Part shown: piece after piece, positions 47,925 to 58,247 of the stretch | How positions within the stretch are numbered: position 1 is the stretch's first letter | How the letters are laid out: the number at the start of each line of letters is the position of its first letter | DNA from: Achromobacter pestifer | Lineage (GTDB): Bacteria; Pseudomonadota; Gammaproteobacteria; Burkholderiales; Burkholderiaceae_B | Assembly (NCBI RefSeq): GCF_902859625.1 | Contig: NZ_CADIJX010000016.1 | Span: forward strand, 1 to 64,000 | Length of the DNA stretch: 64,000 nt | Direction: 5' to 3' | Program-made: the position numbers and the translations under genes | The notes under the pieces: generated by a model | Told to the model about the DNA's origin: nothing | What the model saw: the letters and a program-made list of their open reading frames with translations, nothing else | Databases searched by the model: none

Positions 47925-50455
47925 CAGGTTTCTCGAAGGGTGACCAGGGGCGGCGTGCGCAACACGCCACGCAGGGCCAGGGCACCGCCCGCCCAGGCGC
48001 CCAGCGCGCCGGCGCCAATGCCCGCCAGCCACGGCCAGAGGCTGAGGGTAATCGTGAAGTCGAACACCTGGGTTGATAAAACCCAAGCGATCGCGGTGGC
48101 GCCAGCGGCTGCCAGCAGGCCGGCCAGGCCGCCCACGGCCCACAGCTCGATGCGTTGCGAGCGCGCCAACTGGCGGCGCGTGGCGCCTAGCGCCCGCAAC
48201 ACGGCGGCTTCGCGCATGCGTTCGTCGCGAGTGGCCGTCAGCGCCGCGGACAACACCAGCACGCCGGCCGCCAGGGTGAACAGGAACAGCAACTGAACCG
48301 CCTTGCCCACCTCATTCAGCACCGACTGCAATTGTTGCAGGATGGCGCCCACGTCGAACACGGTCAGGTTCGGGAATTCGCGCACCAGCGCGGGCAGCAC
48401 CGCCGCCTTTTCAGGCGGCAGGTAGAAGGAAGTGATCCAGCTTTGGGGCATGTCGGCTAGCGCCGCGGGGGTCAGAATGGCGAAAAAATTGACGCGCATC
48501 GTATCCCAATCGACGCGCCGGGTGCTGGAGACGGCCGCCTCGACCTGCTGGCCGGCCACGTCGAACGTCATCTTGTCGCCCAGTTTCAGGCCCAGCGTCT
48601 TGGCCAGGCCCGACTCCAGCGACACCTCGGACGCTCCCGGGGCCAGCCAACGGCCCTGCTCGATCTTGTTGGACGAGGGCAATTCGTCGCCATAGGACAG
48701 ATTGAATTCGCGGTCCACCAATCGCTTGGCGCGCGGCTCTTCGTAATCGTCCGGCCCGACGGGCTTGCCATTGATGGCGATCAGGCGCCCACGGGCCATC
48801 GGCGACAACGTGATGCCGCCCAGGCCCTCGCGGGTCAGCGCGTCGGTCACTGCCTGACGCTGGTCCGGCTGCACATTGATCAGAAAGCGGTTGGGCGCGT
48901 CCGGCGGCATGGTGCGCTGCCAACCCTGGATCAGGTCGGTGCGCGTCATGGTCAGCAACAGCAACGCCATCAGGCCCACGGCCAGCGCGCAGACCTGCGT
49001 GATCGTGGCGGCACGCCTGCGCACCACCCCGGCCAGCGCGAAACGCAGCGCAGGCAGCCCCGCGGCCAGTCCACGGATGCGCGCCAGGCCCAGGATGCAC
49101 AACCACGCCACCAGCGCGAACACGGCGAAAGCGCCCAAAAAGCCCCCCGCCACCACACCGCCCAGCTTGGCGTCACCCGCGAACCACCAGATCAGCAGGG
49201 CAAAACCCGTGGCGCCCAGCACATAGCCGAATGCGCTGCGGGCGCTAAGCGTGTCGGCGTCGCGCCGCAGCACCCGGGCTGGCGGCACGTGGCGCAACTG
49301 CGCCAGCGCGGGCAAGGCGAACCCCAGCAGCAACAACAACCCGGTCAGCACCCCCTGCAAGGCAGGGATGGCGGACGGGGCCGGCAATTGGGTGTCGATC
49401 AACGACCCCAGCAGCATCACCAGCACCTGATGCACCGCATAGCCCAACAGGCAACCCGCGGCGGACGAGAACAAGCCGACCAGGGTGAATTCCAGCGTCA
49501 GCATCCTGGACACCTGGGACTGCACGGCGCCCAGGCAACGCATGACGGCGATGCCGTCGCGGTGCCGGGTCATGTAGCGTCCGGCGGCCAGCGCCACGGC
49601 CACCGCAGAAATCAGCACCGCCAAGAGCGCGACCAGCGACAGGAAACGCTGTGCCCGGTCCAGCGTGCGGCGGACTTCGGGCCGACCGGACTCCAGGGTG
49701 GCGACCTTTTGTCCCCGTTTCAAGTTCTGGTTGAGCCAGGCCGAATAGCCGGCCACGGCATCCGCTGGACCCGCGATCAGCATGGCATACCCGATGCGGC
49801 TGCCCGGTGCGATCAGCCCGGTCGCCGGCAAATCGCTGGCGCGCAGCAGCACGCGCGGCGCCACATTGACGAACTGCATGCCACGGTCGGGCTCGTAGGT
49901 GATCACGCGGTCGATGCGCAGGTGGGCATCGCCCACGTTCAGGGTGTCGCCCACTTTCAGACTCAGCAGCGACAAAAGTTGCGCGTCCACCCAAACGGCG
50001 CCCTCTGGCGGGACGTCGCTGGTAGGCGCATCCGGCGCAAACGGCGCTTCGGCCACGCGCAAGGCCCCACGCAGCGGGTAGCCAGGCTCCACGGCCTTCA
50101 GCGCCGCCAGTTGGGCGCCGTCGCCGGCCCCGACCATGGACGGAAATTGCCAGGTGCTCGACAGCGTCAGGCCGCGTTCCCGCGCCTGATCCAGGAAGGC
50201 GGCGGGCACGGGTTCGTCGGCATCCAGCACCAGATCGGCGCCCAGCATCTGCCCAGCATCGCGCTCCAGCGCCCGGCTGACCCGGTCGGCCAGGAAGCCG
50301 ACGCTCGTGACCGCGGCCACCGCCACGACCAGCGCCAACACCAGCAAGCGCAGCTCGCCCGCCCGGGCGTCGCGCATCATCATCCTGGCGCCCAGGCGCA
50401 AGGTGGACCAGAAACCGGGGCGCTTGGCCTGTGACATATCAGGGAAATCCATCAT
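47924..50455 (-). CDS. FtsX-type ABC permease (YbbP-like)
   Basis: 843 residues with a YbbP-type layout: an N-terminal helix, a large periplasmic domain (about 55-250), two groups of helices with FtsX domains (about 255-500 and 710-840) and a second periplasmic domain between. The FtsX loop is ERMREAAVLRALGATRRQLARSQ. YbbP normally works with the ATPase YbbA and the lipase TesA; neither is adjacent here. Start is ATG 50455 or one of two close ATGs. It is divergent from the TRAP transporter. Confidence 0.87.
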   Translation of the reverse strand: MMDFPDMSQAKRPGFWSTLRLGARMMMRDARAGELRLLVLALVVAVAAVTSVGFLADRVSRALERDAGQMLGADLVLDADEPVPAAFLDQARERGLTLSSTWQFPSMVGAGDGAQLAALKAVEPGYPLRGALRVAEAPFAPDAPTSDVPPEGAVWVDAQLLSLLSLKVGDTLNVGDAHLRIDRVITYEPDRGMQFVNVAPRVLLRASDLPATGLIAPGSRIGYAMLIAGPADAVAGYSAWLNQNLKRGQKVATLESGRPEVRRTLDRAQRFLSLVALLAVLISAVAVALAAGRYMTRHRDGIAVMRCLGAVQSQVSRMLTLEFTLVGLFSSAAGCLLGYAVHQVLVMLLGSLIDTQLPAPSAIPALQGVLTGLLLLLGFALPALAQLRHVPPARVLRRDADTLSARSAFGYVLGATGFALLIWWFAGDAKLGGVVAGGFLGAFAVFALVAWLCILGLARIRGLAAGLPALRFALAGVVRRRAATITQVCALAVGLMALLLLTMTRTDLIQGWQRTMPPDAPNRFLINVQPDQRQAVTDALTREGLGGITLSPMARGRLIAINGKPVGPDDYEEPRAKRLVDREFNLSYGDELPSSNKIEQGRWLAPGASEVSLESGLAKTLGLKLGDKMTFDVAGQQVEAAVSSTRRVDWDTMRVNFFAILTPAALADMPQSWITSFYLPPEKAAVLPALVREFPNLTVFDVGAILQQLQSVLNEVGKAVQLLFLFTLAAGVLVLSAALTATRDERMREAAVLRALGATRRQLARSQRIELWAVGGLAGLLAAAGATAIAWVLSTQVFDFTITLSLWPWLAGIGAGALGAWAGGALALRGVLRTPPLVTLRET

Positions 50456-50557
50456 TCATCTATGTTAACTAAGCTCCGATTCGGTACTGAATCCCGATAT
50501 CATCCCGGGGCGGGAGGCTCAGCCGCCCATAAAGATACCCAAAATTCGGAGAAGACA

Positions 50558-51532
50558 ATGCGTAAATCCTGGCTTGCGGCCACGATTCTGGCCGCCTGCG
50601 CGGCTGCCACCTCCCTGCCAGCGGCAGCCCAGACCACCCTGAAGATGGCCTACGCGCTGTCGGCCTCGTCGCACTACGGTGCCGGCGCCGAAGCCATGGC
50701 CAAGTCCCTTGAGGCATCGACCAACGGCAAGTACAAAGTACAGCAATTCGCCAACAGCGCCTTGGGCGGCGAACGCGAAGTGATCGAAGGCTTGCAGATC
50801 GGCACCATTGACCTGGCCATCGTTTCGACAGGTGCCACCCTCAATTTTGTTCCCGAGACTGGGGTTTTCGATATCCCTTTCCTGTTGCGCGACCTGCAAC
50901 ACGCCCGCGCCGTGCTGGACAGCAAGATCGGCCAGGACATGCTGGCCAAGTTTCCCAGCCGCGGCATCATCGCCCTGGCCTGGGGTGAACAGGGCTTCCG
51001 CCACCTGACCAACAACGTGCGCCCGGTCAAGACGCCGGCCGACGCCAAGGGTCTGAAGATCCGCACCACGGAAAACCCGATCCACATCACCGCCTTCCGT
51101 CAGATCGGCATCCTGCCCACGCCGATGGCGTGGCCGGAAGTGGCCACCGCCCTGCAACAGGGCACCATCGACGGCCAGGAAAACCCGCTGTCGGTGATCA
51201 CGTCGGCCAAGCTGTCGCAAATGCAGAAGTACCTGTCGCTGACCGGCCACGTGTACGGCCCTGCCCTGGTGCTGATGTCGGCCAACGTCTATGACGGCCT
51301 GTCGGCCGCCGAAAAGGCCAATTTCGACAAAGCCGGCAAGGACTCCGCCCTGGCCATGCGCGCCTATGTGGACAACATCGAAAAAACGGGTGTCGAGCAG
51401 TTGAAGAAGGAAGGCATGCAGGTGTCCGAGGTGGATCGCGCTGCGTTCGCCGCGGCCGTCGAACCGGCCTACCCTGAGTACTACAAGAAGTTCGACAAGA
51501 AGCTGATCGACGCGATCCGCGACACGAAGTAG
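50558..51532 (+). CDS. TRAP transporter solute-binding protein DctP
   Basis: 324 residues. The signal peptide ends near SLPAAAQ (residue 25). ALGGEREVIEGLQIGTIDLAI, PTPMAWPEVATALQQGTIDGQENP and the conserved Arg in GLKIRTTENP mark the DctP family, with the arginine expected to bind a carboxylate. The substrate is not predictable. GGAGA precedes ATG 50558. The rest of the transporter follows. Confidence 0.92.
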   Translation: MRKSWLAATILAACAAATSLPAAAQTTLKMAYALSASSHYGAGAEAMAKSLEASTNGKYKVQQFANSALGGEREVIEGLQIGTIDLAIVSTGATLNFVPETGVFDIPFLLRDLQHARAVLDSKIGQDMLAKFPSRGIIALAWGEQGFRHLTNNVRPVKTPADAKGLKIRTTENPIHITAFRQIGILPTPMAWPEVATALQQGTIDGQENPLSVITSAKLSQMQKYLSLTGHVYGPALVLMSANVYDGLSAAEKANFDKAGKDSALAMRAYVDNIEKTGVEQLKKEGMQVSEVDRAAFAAAVEPAYPEYYKKFDKKLIDAIRDTK

Positions 51533-51538
51533 GCAAAG

Positions 51539-51559
51539 GGCGCCCCACGGGCGCCTTTT
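51539..51559 (+). terminator. Partial terminator between dctP and dctQ
   Basis: GGCGCCC (51539-51545) pairs with GGGCGCC (51549-51555) around CAC, followed by TTTT. Such a leaky stop after the binding-protein gene would raise its transcript relative to the membrane subunits. Confidence 0.7.
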
Positions 51560-51632
51560 CCCTGGGCGGCGGGATGCCCTCCCGCCGCTTGCCTGACGCC
51601 CCTCCTTACGCCCATTGCACCTGGGATTCATC

Positions 51633-52133
51633 ATGCGTTTGCTCTGCGCTTTCGATCGCGGCCTGTTCAAACTGGTCTCGATCCTTGCCCAACTCCTGCT
51701 GGTGGCCGCCGCGGCCGCCGCCTTCTACCAGGTCATTGCCCGCTTCGTGCTGCATTCGCCCGCCGACTGGAGCGAGGTGCTGACCCGCGCCCTCCTGATC
51801 TGGACCGTGCTGCTGGGCGTGGCCCTGGCCTTCCGCCACGGCGCCATGATCAGCGTCGAACTGCTGCGCAACCTGCTGGGCGGAACGAAACGCCGTGTGC
51901 TGGAAGGCATCATCGGCCTGATCTGCGCCAGTTTCCTGGGCTTCCTGGCCTGGATCGGCGGCAACATGACTTACCGGGTGCGCTTCCAGACGGTGCCCAG
52001 TCTGGATATTTCGATCTCCTGGATCTACCTGGCGATCCCCGTGGGCGCGACGCTGGCCGCCATCGCCGTGCTGGCCCGTTGGTGCGCCGGTGAAGAAGAA
52101 GACGTGCCCGTGCGCAACGACGCGCAAGGCTAA
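51633..52133 (+). CDS. TRAP transporter small permease DctQ
   Basis: 166 residues with four transmembrane helices. FYQVIARFVLHSPADWSEVLTRALLIWTVLLG and AFRHGAMISVELL match the DctQ family. Start ATG 51633 gives the usual short N-tail (MRLLCAFDRGLFKLVSILAQ). It lies 101 bases after dctP and 35 before dctM. Confidence 0.88.
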   Translation: MRLLCAFDRGLFKLVSILAQLLLVAAAAAAFYQVIARFVLHSPADWSEVLTRALLIWTVLLGVALAFRHGAMISVELLRNLLGGTKRRVLEGIIGLICASFLGFLAWIGGNMTYRVRFQTVPSLDISISWIYLAIPVGATLAAIAVLARWCAGEEEDVPVRNDAQG

Positions 52134-52168
52134 GCCGCCCCTATAGAACTCTTGCAGCAGATATCGCC

Positions 52169-53446
52169 ATGTCCCAAATAATGATTGTCTCGATGCTGAT
52201 CTTCTTCGGGCTGTCCGTGCCGGTCGCCGTGTCGATCGGACTGGCCAGCCTGGCGGGCGTCGGCACCGCCGGCCTGCCCTGGGTGGTCGTTGCCCAGCAG
52301 TTGTTCGCCGCGCTGGACAAATACCCGCTGGTCGCCATCCCCTTCTTCATCCTCGCTGGCAACCTGATGGAAGCCGGCGGCATTTCCGAACGCATGGTGG
52401 AATTCGCCAAGAGCGTGGTCGGCGGCATCCAGGGCGGCCTGGCCTGCACCTGCGTGCTGACGTGCATGATCTTCGCGGCCGTGGCCGGCTCCAGCGTGGC
52501 CACCACCTTCGCCGTCGGCGCAATCCTGATCCCGGCAATGATCCGGCACGGCTATCCCGCCCCATTCGCTGCCTCGCTACAGGCCAGCGCGGCCGAGCTA
52601 GGGGTGATCATTCCGCCGTCGATCCCAATGATCCTGTATGCCGTGTCCACCGACACGTCCACCGGCGAACTCTTCATCGCTGGTGTGATGCCTGGCATCC
52701 TGATCGGCGTTGCGCTGATGTTCTACGTGTGGTTCTACGCCAAGCGCAACAACCTGGGCAAGCGCGACGGCGAAGGCCGCCTGCCGCTGTGGCCGGCGTT
52801 CAAGAACGCCTGGCTGGCGCTGATGATGCCAGTCATCATCCTGGGCGGCATCTACGGCGGGGTCTTCACGCCGACCGAAGCGTCCGTGGTGGCGGTGATG
52901 TACGCGGTGGTGGTGGGCAAATTCATCTACCGTCGCCTGAGCTTCAAGCAACTGTCCGTGACGCTGCACAAGTCAGTCGTGTCCACGGCGGTGATCATGT
53001 TCGTGATCGCGAATGCGGGCGTGTTCAGTTTCCTGCTGAACCGTGCCGGCATTCCGGATGCGCTGGGCGTATGGCTGTCTCAGATCTTCGACACCAAATT
53101 CACGTTCCTGATGGGCGTGAACGCCGCGCTGTTCCTGATCGGCATGTTCATTGAAACGTCTGCATCGATCGTGGTGCTCGCGCCGTTGCTGCTGCCCGTA
53201 GCCTTGAAGTTCGGCGTGGAACCCGTTCACTTCGGGATCATCATGGTGGTGAACCTGGCGCTGGGGATGATCACGCCGCCGTTCGGGGTGAATCTGTTCG
53301 CCGCTTGCGCCGTGGCAAAGCTGCCTTTGGAAAGGCTGATCAAGCCGCTGGTGCCCTTTGTCGGCGTCGTGATCGTCTGCCTGATCGTAATCACGTACTG
53401 GCCGGCCCTGTCCCTGGGATTGCGGGATCTGGTGTACGCCAAGTAA
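52169..53446 (+). CDS. TRAP transporter large permease DctM
   Basis: 425 residues with about 12 helices. PFFILAGNLMEAGGISERMV, CAAVAGSSVATT-type loop, PPSIPMILYAVSTDTSTGELFIAG and GMITPPFGVNLF are the DctM repeats. It forms the Na+-coupled channel with DctQ. Confidence 0.92.
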   Translation: MSQIMIVSMLIFFGLSVPVAVSIGLASLAGVGTAGLPWVVVAQQLFAALDKYPLVAIPFFILAGNLMEAGGISERMVEFAKSVVGGIQGGLACTCVLTCMIFAAVAGSSVATTFAVGAILIPAMIRHGYPAPFAASLQASAAELGVIIPPSIPMILYAVSTDTSTGELFIAGVMPGILIGVALMFYVWFYAKRNNLGKRDGEGRLPLWPAFKNAWLALMMPVIILGGIYGGVFTPTEASVVAVMYAVVVGKFIYRRLSFKQLSVTLHKSVVSTAVIMFVIANAGVFSFLLNRAGIPDALGVWLSQIFDTKFTFLMGVNAALFLIGMFIETSASIVVLAPLLLPVALKFGVEPVHFGIIMVVNLALGMITPPFGVNLFAACAVAKLPLERLIKPLVPFVGVVIVCLIVITYWPALSLGLRDLVYAK

Positions 53447-53454
53447 GCCCGCAT

Positions 53455-53480
53455 GGTGCGTTCCGGATCAGGAACGCACC
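53455..53480. terminator. Perfect hairpin after dctM
   Basis: GGTGCGTTCC (53455-53464) and GGAACGCACC (53471-53480) form a 10-bp stem with a six-base loop between the convergent dctM and ATPase genes. No T-tract on either strand. Confidence 0.55.
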
Positions 53481-53526
53481 CCATTCACGCGCGGAAATGG
53501 CGGCCGCCCCCTTTGCGGGCTGGGCC

Positions 53527-54513
53527 TCACGCCGCGCGTGACATCGTCGTCCATTCCATTGCATGACACCGGACTTGGCGGCCGCCGATGTTGACCACGG
53601 CAGGCGGCTCCTGCCGGCATTGCTGCCTGGCATGGCCGCAGCGGGGATGGAACGTACATCCCGATGGCGGCTGGATCGGATTGGGGACTTCTCCGCCCAT
53701 CGGCGCGCGATCACGCTGCGGATTCTCCAGATCGGGAATCGTGTCCAGCAGCATCCGCGTATAAGGGTGCTGCGGCGAATCGAACAACTGGTCGGCGGGC
53801 GCCTGTTCGACGATTCTGCCCAGGTACATCACCGCCACGCTGTCCGAGACATGGCGCACAACCGACAGGTTGTGGCTGATGAACACATAGGTCAGGCCGA
53901 ATTCCTTTTGCAGGTCACCCATCAGGTTCAGGATCTGCGCCTGGACGGATACGTCCAGCGCGGACGTGGGTTCGTCGCAGACCAGGAACTCCGCTTCCGT
54001 CGCCAGGGCGCGCGCGATCGAGATGCGTTGGCGTTGACCGCCCGAGAATTCGTGCGGGAAGCGGCCGGCGTCGCTGGCGGACAGGCCCACCAACTCCAGC
54101 AGTTCGTCTACCCGGCGGCGCGTGTCGGCCGGGGTGGCGCGCAAGCCCAGGGTGATGATGGGCTCCGCCACGATATTGCCCACGCGCCAGCGCGGGTTCA
54201 GGCTGGCGTAGGGATCCTGGAAAATCATCTGCGGGTGCAGTTGGCCGCCTGCGCGGTTACGGCCGTATTCCAGTTTGCCGCGCGTGGGAGCCACCAGGCC
54301 CACCAGCAGTTTGGCCAGCGTGGACTTGCCGCAACCGGATTCGCCCACGATGCTGAGCGTGGTGCCCCGAGGCACCGCCAGGGACACGCCATCCACCGCC
54401 TTCAACGTCTGTTCGGGTTGCCGCGACAGCGTGCGCTCCAACCAGGGGGGCGACACGTCAAACCAGCAGGCCAGGTCCTCGGCCCGCAATAGCAGATCAT
54501 CGTTACGCGGCAT
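53527..54513 (-). CDS. Dipeptide/oligopeptide-class ABC ATPase (DppF/OppF type)
   Basis: 328 residues. Walker [10 protein letters not shown] (57-65), signature [15 protein letters not shown], Walker [13 protein letters not shown] and the C-terminal oligo_HPY extension with four cysteine-type ligands ([14 protein letters not shown]), which binds an Fe-S cluster in the family. AAGGAGGAG precedes ATG 54513, which lies inside the 3' end of the previous ATPase (11-base overlap). It is the last gene of the locus and has no partner outside it. Confidence 0.9.
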   Translation of the reverse strand: MPRNDDLLLRAEDLACWFDVSPPWLERTLSRQPEQTLKAVDGVSLAVPRGTTLSIVGESGCGKSTLAKLLVGLVAPTRGKLEYGRNRAGGQLHPQMIFQDPYASLNPRWRVGNIVAEPIITLGLRATPADTRRRVDELLELVGLSASDAGRFPHEFSGGQRQRISIARALATEAEFLVCDEPTSALDVSVQAQILNLMGDLQKEFGLTYVFISHNLSVVRHVSDSVAVMYLGRIVEQAPADQLFDSPQHPYTRMLLDTIPDLENPQRDRAPMGGEVPNPIQPPSGCTFHPRCGHARQQCRQEPPAVVNIGGRQVRCHAMEWTTMSRAA

Positions 54514-55543
54514 GCGCGACTCCTCCTTGATGCAGCCAGCAAGCGCTGACGGTGGCGCCTGCTGGCGTGGCGGCCAGCGGCGGGCGCATCTGCGCGCAGC
54601 GCGGCCCGGCCATCGCGCAGCGCGGGTGAAACGCGCAACCGTCGGGCATCGCGTGCAGGCGCGGCATGGCGCCGTCGATCTGATTCAACCGGGCCGCGCG
54701 CTGGCGCAAACCCGGGATGGCGTTCATCAGGCCCTGGGTATAGGGATGGCCGGGACGGCGCAGCACATCCAGCACCGGCCCGATCTCGACGATGCGGCCC
54801 GCGTACATGACCGCCACGCGGTCGGCGGTCTCGGCGATCACGCCCATGTCGTGCGTGACCAGCAGCACCGATGTCCCTTGTTCCCGGCACAGCCGGCGCA
54901 ACAGCGCGGTGATCTGCGCCTGCACGGACACGTCCAGCGCCGTCGTGGGTTCGTCGGCGATGATCAAGCCGGGGCGGGCCGCCAGCGCCAATGCGATCAC
55001 CACGCGCTGACGCATGCCCCCCGAGAACTGGTGCGGGTAGTGGTCAATGCGCCGCTCAGCCGCCGGGATGCCCACGGCCAACAGCAACTCCAGCGCGCGG
55101 GCGCGGGCGGCGGCGGCCGGAACCTTGTCGTGGTGGCGAATGGTCTCGACCAGTTGGTCACCGACCGTGAACAAGGGATGCAGACTGGTCAGCGGATCTT
55201 GGAAGATCGCGCCGATCTCCTTGCCGCGTAGACGCTGGCGAGCCTTGGGCGGCAGATTGTCAATGCGCTTGCCCGCCAGATGGATCTCGCCGCCGCCCAA
55301 GCGGCCGGGTGGCTCCAGCAGGCCGATCACCGCCATGCCGGTCAACGACTTGCCGGCGCCTGACTCGCCCACCATGCCCAGGATCTCGCCGGGCTGGATA
55401 TCAAAACTGATGTCGCGCGTGGCCACCAGGACGCCATGGCGCGTCGGAAATTCCACGGACAGGCCGCGCACGGACAAAGTGGGAATGCCGGACGACGCGG
55501 CGTTGGCCGCCAGCGTGGCGGTGTGGGGTGCGGTTGCCATCAT
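54503..55543 (-). CDS. Dipeptide/oligopeptide-class ABC ATPase (DppD/OppD type)
   Basis: 346 residues. Walker A GESGAGKS (59-66), [15 protein letters not shown], Walker [13 protein letters not shown] and a C-terminal oligo_HPY tail ([14 protein letters not shown]). It dimerises with the DppF-type protein. ATG 55543 overlaps the amidohydrolase stop codon by four bases, so the ATPases are translated with the enzymes rather than with the permeases. Confidence 0.9.
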   Translation of the reverse strand: MMATAPHTATLAANAASSGIPTLSVRGLSVEFPTRHGVLVATRDISFDIQPGEILGMVGESGAGKSLTGMAVIGLLEPPGRLGGGEIHLAGKRIDNLPPKARQRLRGKEIGAIFQDPLTSLHPLFTVGDQLVETIRHHDKVPAAAARARALELLLAVGIPAAERRIDHYPHQFSGGMRQRVVIALALAARPGLIIADEPTTALDVSVQAQITALLRRLCREQGTSVLLVTHDMGVIAETADRVAVMYAGRIVEIGPVLDVLRRPGHPYTQGLMNAIPGLRQRAARLNQIDGAMPRLHAMPDGCAFHPRCAMAGPRCAQMRPPLAATPAGATVSACWLHQGGVAHAA

Positions 55544-57030
55544 GACGGACTCCTTGCGGGACGCGGATAGCTGGAAGAAAAAATCTGATCGACGGGGGGA
55601 TGGCCCCAGGTGCGGTCGGGATAGCGCGCGACCAGGCCGTCAAACTGCGACTGCGCTTGTGTTTGCGCCAGACGCGCGTCGAAGCCCGGGATCTGGCCAT
55701 CCACCATGACAAAACGGCCGTCGATGATGACCTGCGACACATCGCGTCCGCTGCCGCTGATCATCAAGGTCTGGATGGGATCGATCATCTGGCCGTTGCG
55801 GTCGTGCGAAAAATCGAACACGACGATGTCCGCCTTGGCCCCCACCGCCAGGCGGCCCAGGTCCGGCCGGCCCAAGGCATCGGCGCCGCCCACCGTGGCG
55901 GCGTCGTAATAGTCTTCCGACCGCACGGCCTCGGTGGAGCCTTCCGCCACCCGGCACAGCATCATCCCCACCTGCATGTTCAGCACCATGTCGGGCGGCC
56001 AGGTGTCGGTGCCCATGCCGATATTGATGCCCATCTTGCGATAGCGCGCGAATGAGGCGAGCGTGGCTCCGTGGCGTGCCGATACCAGCGGACAATGGAC
56101 GATGCTGGCACCCGCGTCGCGGATGATTTCCAGGTCGCGCCCCGGGCGGTCGATGTGGCGAGAGCCCGACACGTAGGTGCCATGCGGCAGCAAGGCGCGT
56201 TCAGACAGGAAGTCCAGGCTTTGCAGCCACTCCGGCGGACTCATGCCGTGCTGCTCCAGCACCAGGTCATATTCCAGGCGCGACTGGCAGCAATGCAGCC
56301 GGATGGGCAGATTGCGTTCCCGGGAAGCGGCGGCCGAGGCCCGCAGCAGATCGGGCGTGCAGGTCTCGATGCGGTCGGGCGACAGCATGGCCCGCACGCG
56401 GCCGTCGTGCCGGCCGTCGATCTCGTCGCAGAACATCAGGGCATCTTCCAAGCCCGCCGAGCCACGCGCCTCGTCGTAGTGACAGCGGATCTTGCCTGCC
56501 GCATCCACGTAGGTATGGCCGCTGCGATACGCTGGCCCCAGGTACACCCGCAGCCCCAATCCGCCGGCCGCATCCGCCGCCGACAGGAATTCGTCGCGCG
56601 TTTCGCCCCACACTCGATAGAACAACGATGCAATCGGCAACGCGGTGGTGATGCCGTTGCGTATCAGTTGCGCGAAGGCGTAACGCTTCTGGAAAGCCAG
56701 TTCGGCGGGGGTGTACATCTCGTACGGCCCCTGCTTCATGTAGGTGTCCGGCCAGATGCGGCCCTTGCGCCAGGCGGGAGAGTTGTCGAAGCCCAGGATG
56801 GTCGTATCCAGATCGGACAGCGCGTCCAGGTCGATGAAACCCGGGCCGATCACCGCGCGGCCGTAGTCATGGCGGCGCGCGACCTGCCCTGGATAGCAAT
56901 GGCCGACATAGACGATGCGGTCGCCCTCGAAGACGACTTCACCGTTCTCGTACAGGCAGTGGCGCCCGTTCTCGTGGCCGACCACCCACCGGGCGGTCAG
57001 CAGGATCGGCCCCTCGGCGGCGCGCATCAA
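55540..57030 (-). CDS. Amidohydrolase-fold protein lacking the HxH metal motif
   Basis: 496 residues of the amidohydrolase/chlorohydrolase superfamily. The C-terminal half has HCCQSRLEYD (strand 5 His), LPHGTYVSG (His), a DTWPPDMVLN segment (strand 8 Asp) and the late KADIVVFDF return to the small beta domain. At the first metal site, where relatives have PGFIDLHTH, it has GFIDLDALSD, so residues 69 and 71 are Asp and Leu. Activity may depend on a mononuclear site or be altered. It overlaps the next amidohydrolase by four bases. Confidence 0.85.
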   Translation of the reverse strand: MMRAAEGPILLTARWVVGHENGRHCLYENGEVVFEGDRIVYVGHCYPGQVARRHDYGRAVIGPGFIDLDALSDLDTTILGFDNSPAWRKGRIWPDTYMKQGPYEMYTPAELAFQKRYAFAQLIRNGITTALPIASLFYRVWGETRDEFLSAADAAGGLGLRVYLGPAYRSGHTYVDAAGKIRCHYDEARGSAGLEDALMFCDEIDGRHDGRVRAMLSPDRIETCTPDLLRASAAASRERNLPIRLHCCQSRLEYDLVLEQHGMSPPEWLQSLDFLSERALLPHGTYVSGSRHIDRPGRDLEIIRDAGASIVHCPLVSARHGATLASFARYRKMGINIGMGTDTWPPDMVLNMQVGMMLCRVAEGSTEAVRSEDYYDAATVGGADALGRPDLGRLAVGAKADIVVFDFSHDRNGQMIDPIQTLMISGSGRDVSQVIIDGRFVMVDGQIPGFDARLAQTQAQSQFDGLVARYPDRTWGHPPVDQIFSSSYPRPARSPS

Positions 57031-58220
57031 GGGGCCTCCGCCAGCGCCCGGCCATCGCGGGCCACGACGCGGCCGCGCTTGACGACCAGCTTGCGTACCG
57101 GACGCGCCACAATCGCTTCCGCCACCGTCTCGGCGTCCACCAGCACGAAGTCGGCATGGCAGCCCGGCGCAAGACCGTAGTCCGCCAGTTGCATGACGCG
57201 CGCATTGCCGTAGGTGGCGACATCCAGCGCCATCGCCAGTTCATCGTCGCGCCGGAAGTTGTTGCGCAAGCCCACCAGCATCGTGCGTTCCAGCATGTCG
57301 GGCTTGCCGTACGGCCCCCAGGTATCACGCATGCCGTCATTGCCGGTACAGACCGTGACGCCCGCCTGCCGCAAGCGCGCCACATTGGGCACCGGGCGCG
57401 AGGCCGAGCCGGTGGTCATGATGTGCACGCCGGCCTCCAGCAGCCCTTCGGTCAACGCCTGCACGGCCTGCGTGTCGGGCATGCCCAGGCAGAACGAATG
57501 CGACAGCGTGACCTTGCCCTGCATGCCCAGCGCCAGTACGCGGTCGATGGTCATCTGCATCGAGAACGCGCCCAGTTCGCCGGCTTCATGCAGATGGATG
57601 TCGATCGGCTTGCCGTGTTTGTCTGCCAGGCCGAAGATGGCGTCCAGATGGCCCTTGGGATCGCGGTCCATGCCCGCCGGGTCCAGCCCGCCCACCACTT
57701 CCGCGCCCATGCGCAACGCCTCGTCCATCAGTTCCAGCGTGCCCGGACGGATCAGCAGCCCGCTTTGCGGGAACGCCACGATCTCCACGTCGATCTGGTC
57801 GCGGTACTGTTCGCGGGCGCGCATCACGCCCTCGATGGCGCCCAGGCCGATGTCCGTGTCCACGTCGACGTGGCTGCGGACATGGCTGGTGCCATCGGCA
57901 ATCGACATCACCAACTGGCGTGCCGACTGGCGGTACGGATCAATGCCCAGGCGCGTCTTTTCGGCGCGTTCGTTTTCGATCTTGTCGATCAGGCGCGGCC
58001 CCACCTCGTTGCGGTACCAGGGCATGCCGTACATCGTCTTGTCCAGGTGCGCGTGGGCATCGATCAGCCCCGGCAGCAGCAGCGCGCCGCCCCCGTCCAC
58101 CACGGGCACGCCTTCGGGCGCCGCGCCACCCAGCGCCTGGATGCGGCCGTCGCGCACCAGTACCGATGTCGGCTCGCCGCCGGCCGGGCGGACGCGGGTA
58201 TACAGCGTTGCGTTTTCCAT
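57027..58220 (-). CDS. CodA/AtzC-like amidohydrolase
   Basis: 397 residues, cytosine-deaminase-like. The first metal site DAHAHLDKT (His56, His58), IDIHLHEAGE, LSHSFCLG and GNDGMRDTWGPYG (final Asp) are all present, so it should be active, unlike its neighbour. The family acts on cytosine, ammelide, creatinine and other N-heterocycles. AGAGGTC precedes ATG 58220. It lies between permease and the second amidohydrolase. Confidence 0.9.
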   Translation of the reverse strand: MENATLYTRVRPAGGEPTSVLVRDGRIQALGGAAPEGVPVVDGGGALLLPGLIDAHAHLDKTMYGMPWYRNEVGPRLIDKIENERAEKTRLGIDPYRQSARQLVMSIADGTSHVRSHVDVDTDIGLGAIEGVMRAREQYRDQIDVEIVAFPQSGLLIRPGTLELMDEALRMGAEVVGGLDPAGMDRDPKGHLDAIFGLADKHGKPIDIHLHEAGELGAFSMQMTIDRVLALGMQGKVTLSHSFCLGMPDTQAVQALTEGLLEAGVHIMTTGSASRPVPNVARLRQAGVTVCTGNDGMRDTWGPYGKPDMLERTMLVGLRNNFRRDDELAMALDVATYGNARVMQLADYGLAPGCHADFVLVDAETVAEAIVARPVRKLVVKRGRVVARDGRALAEAP

Positions 58221-58247
58221 GCTTGACCTCTTATTCAAGGATGCGCC

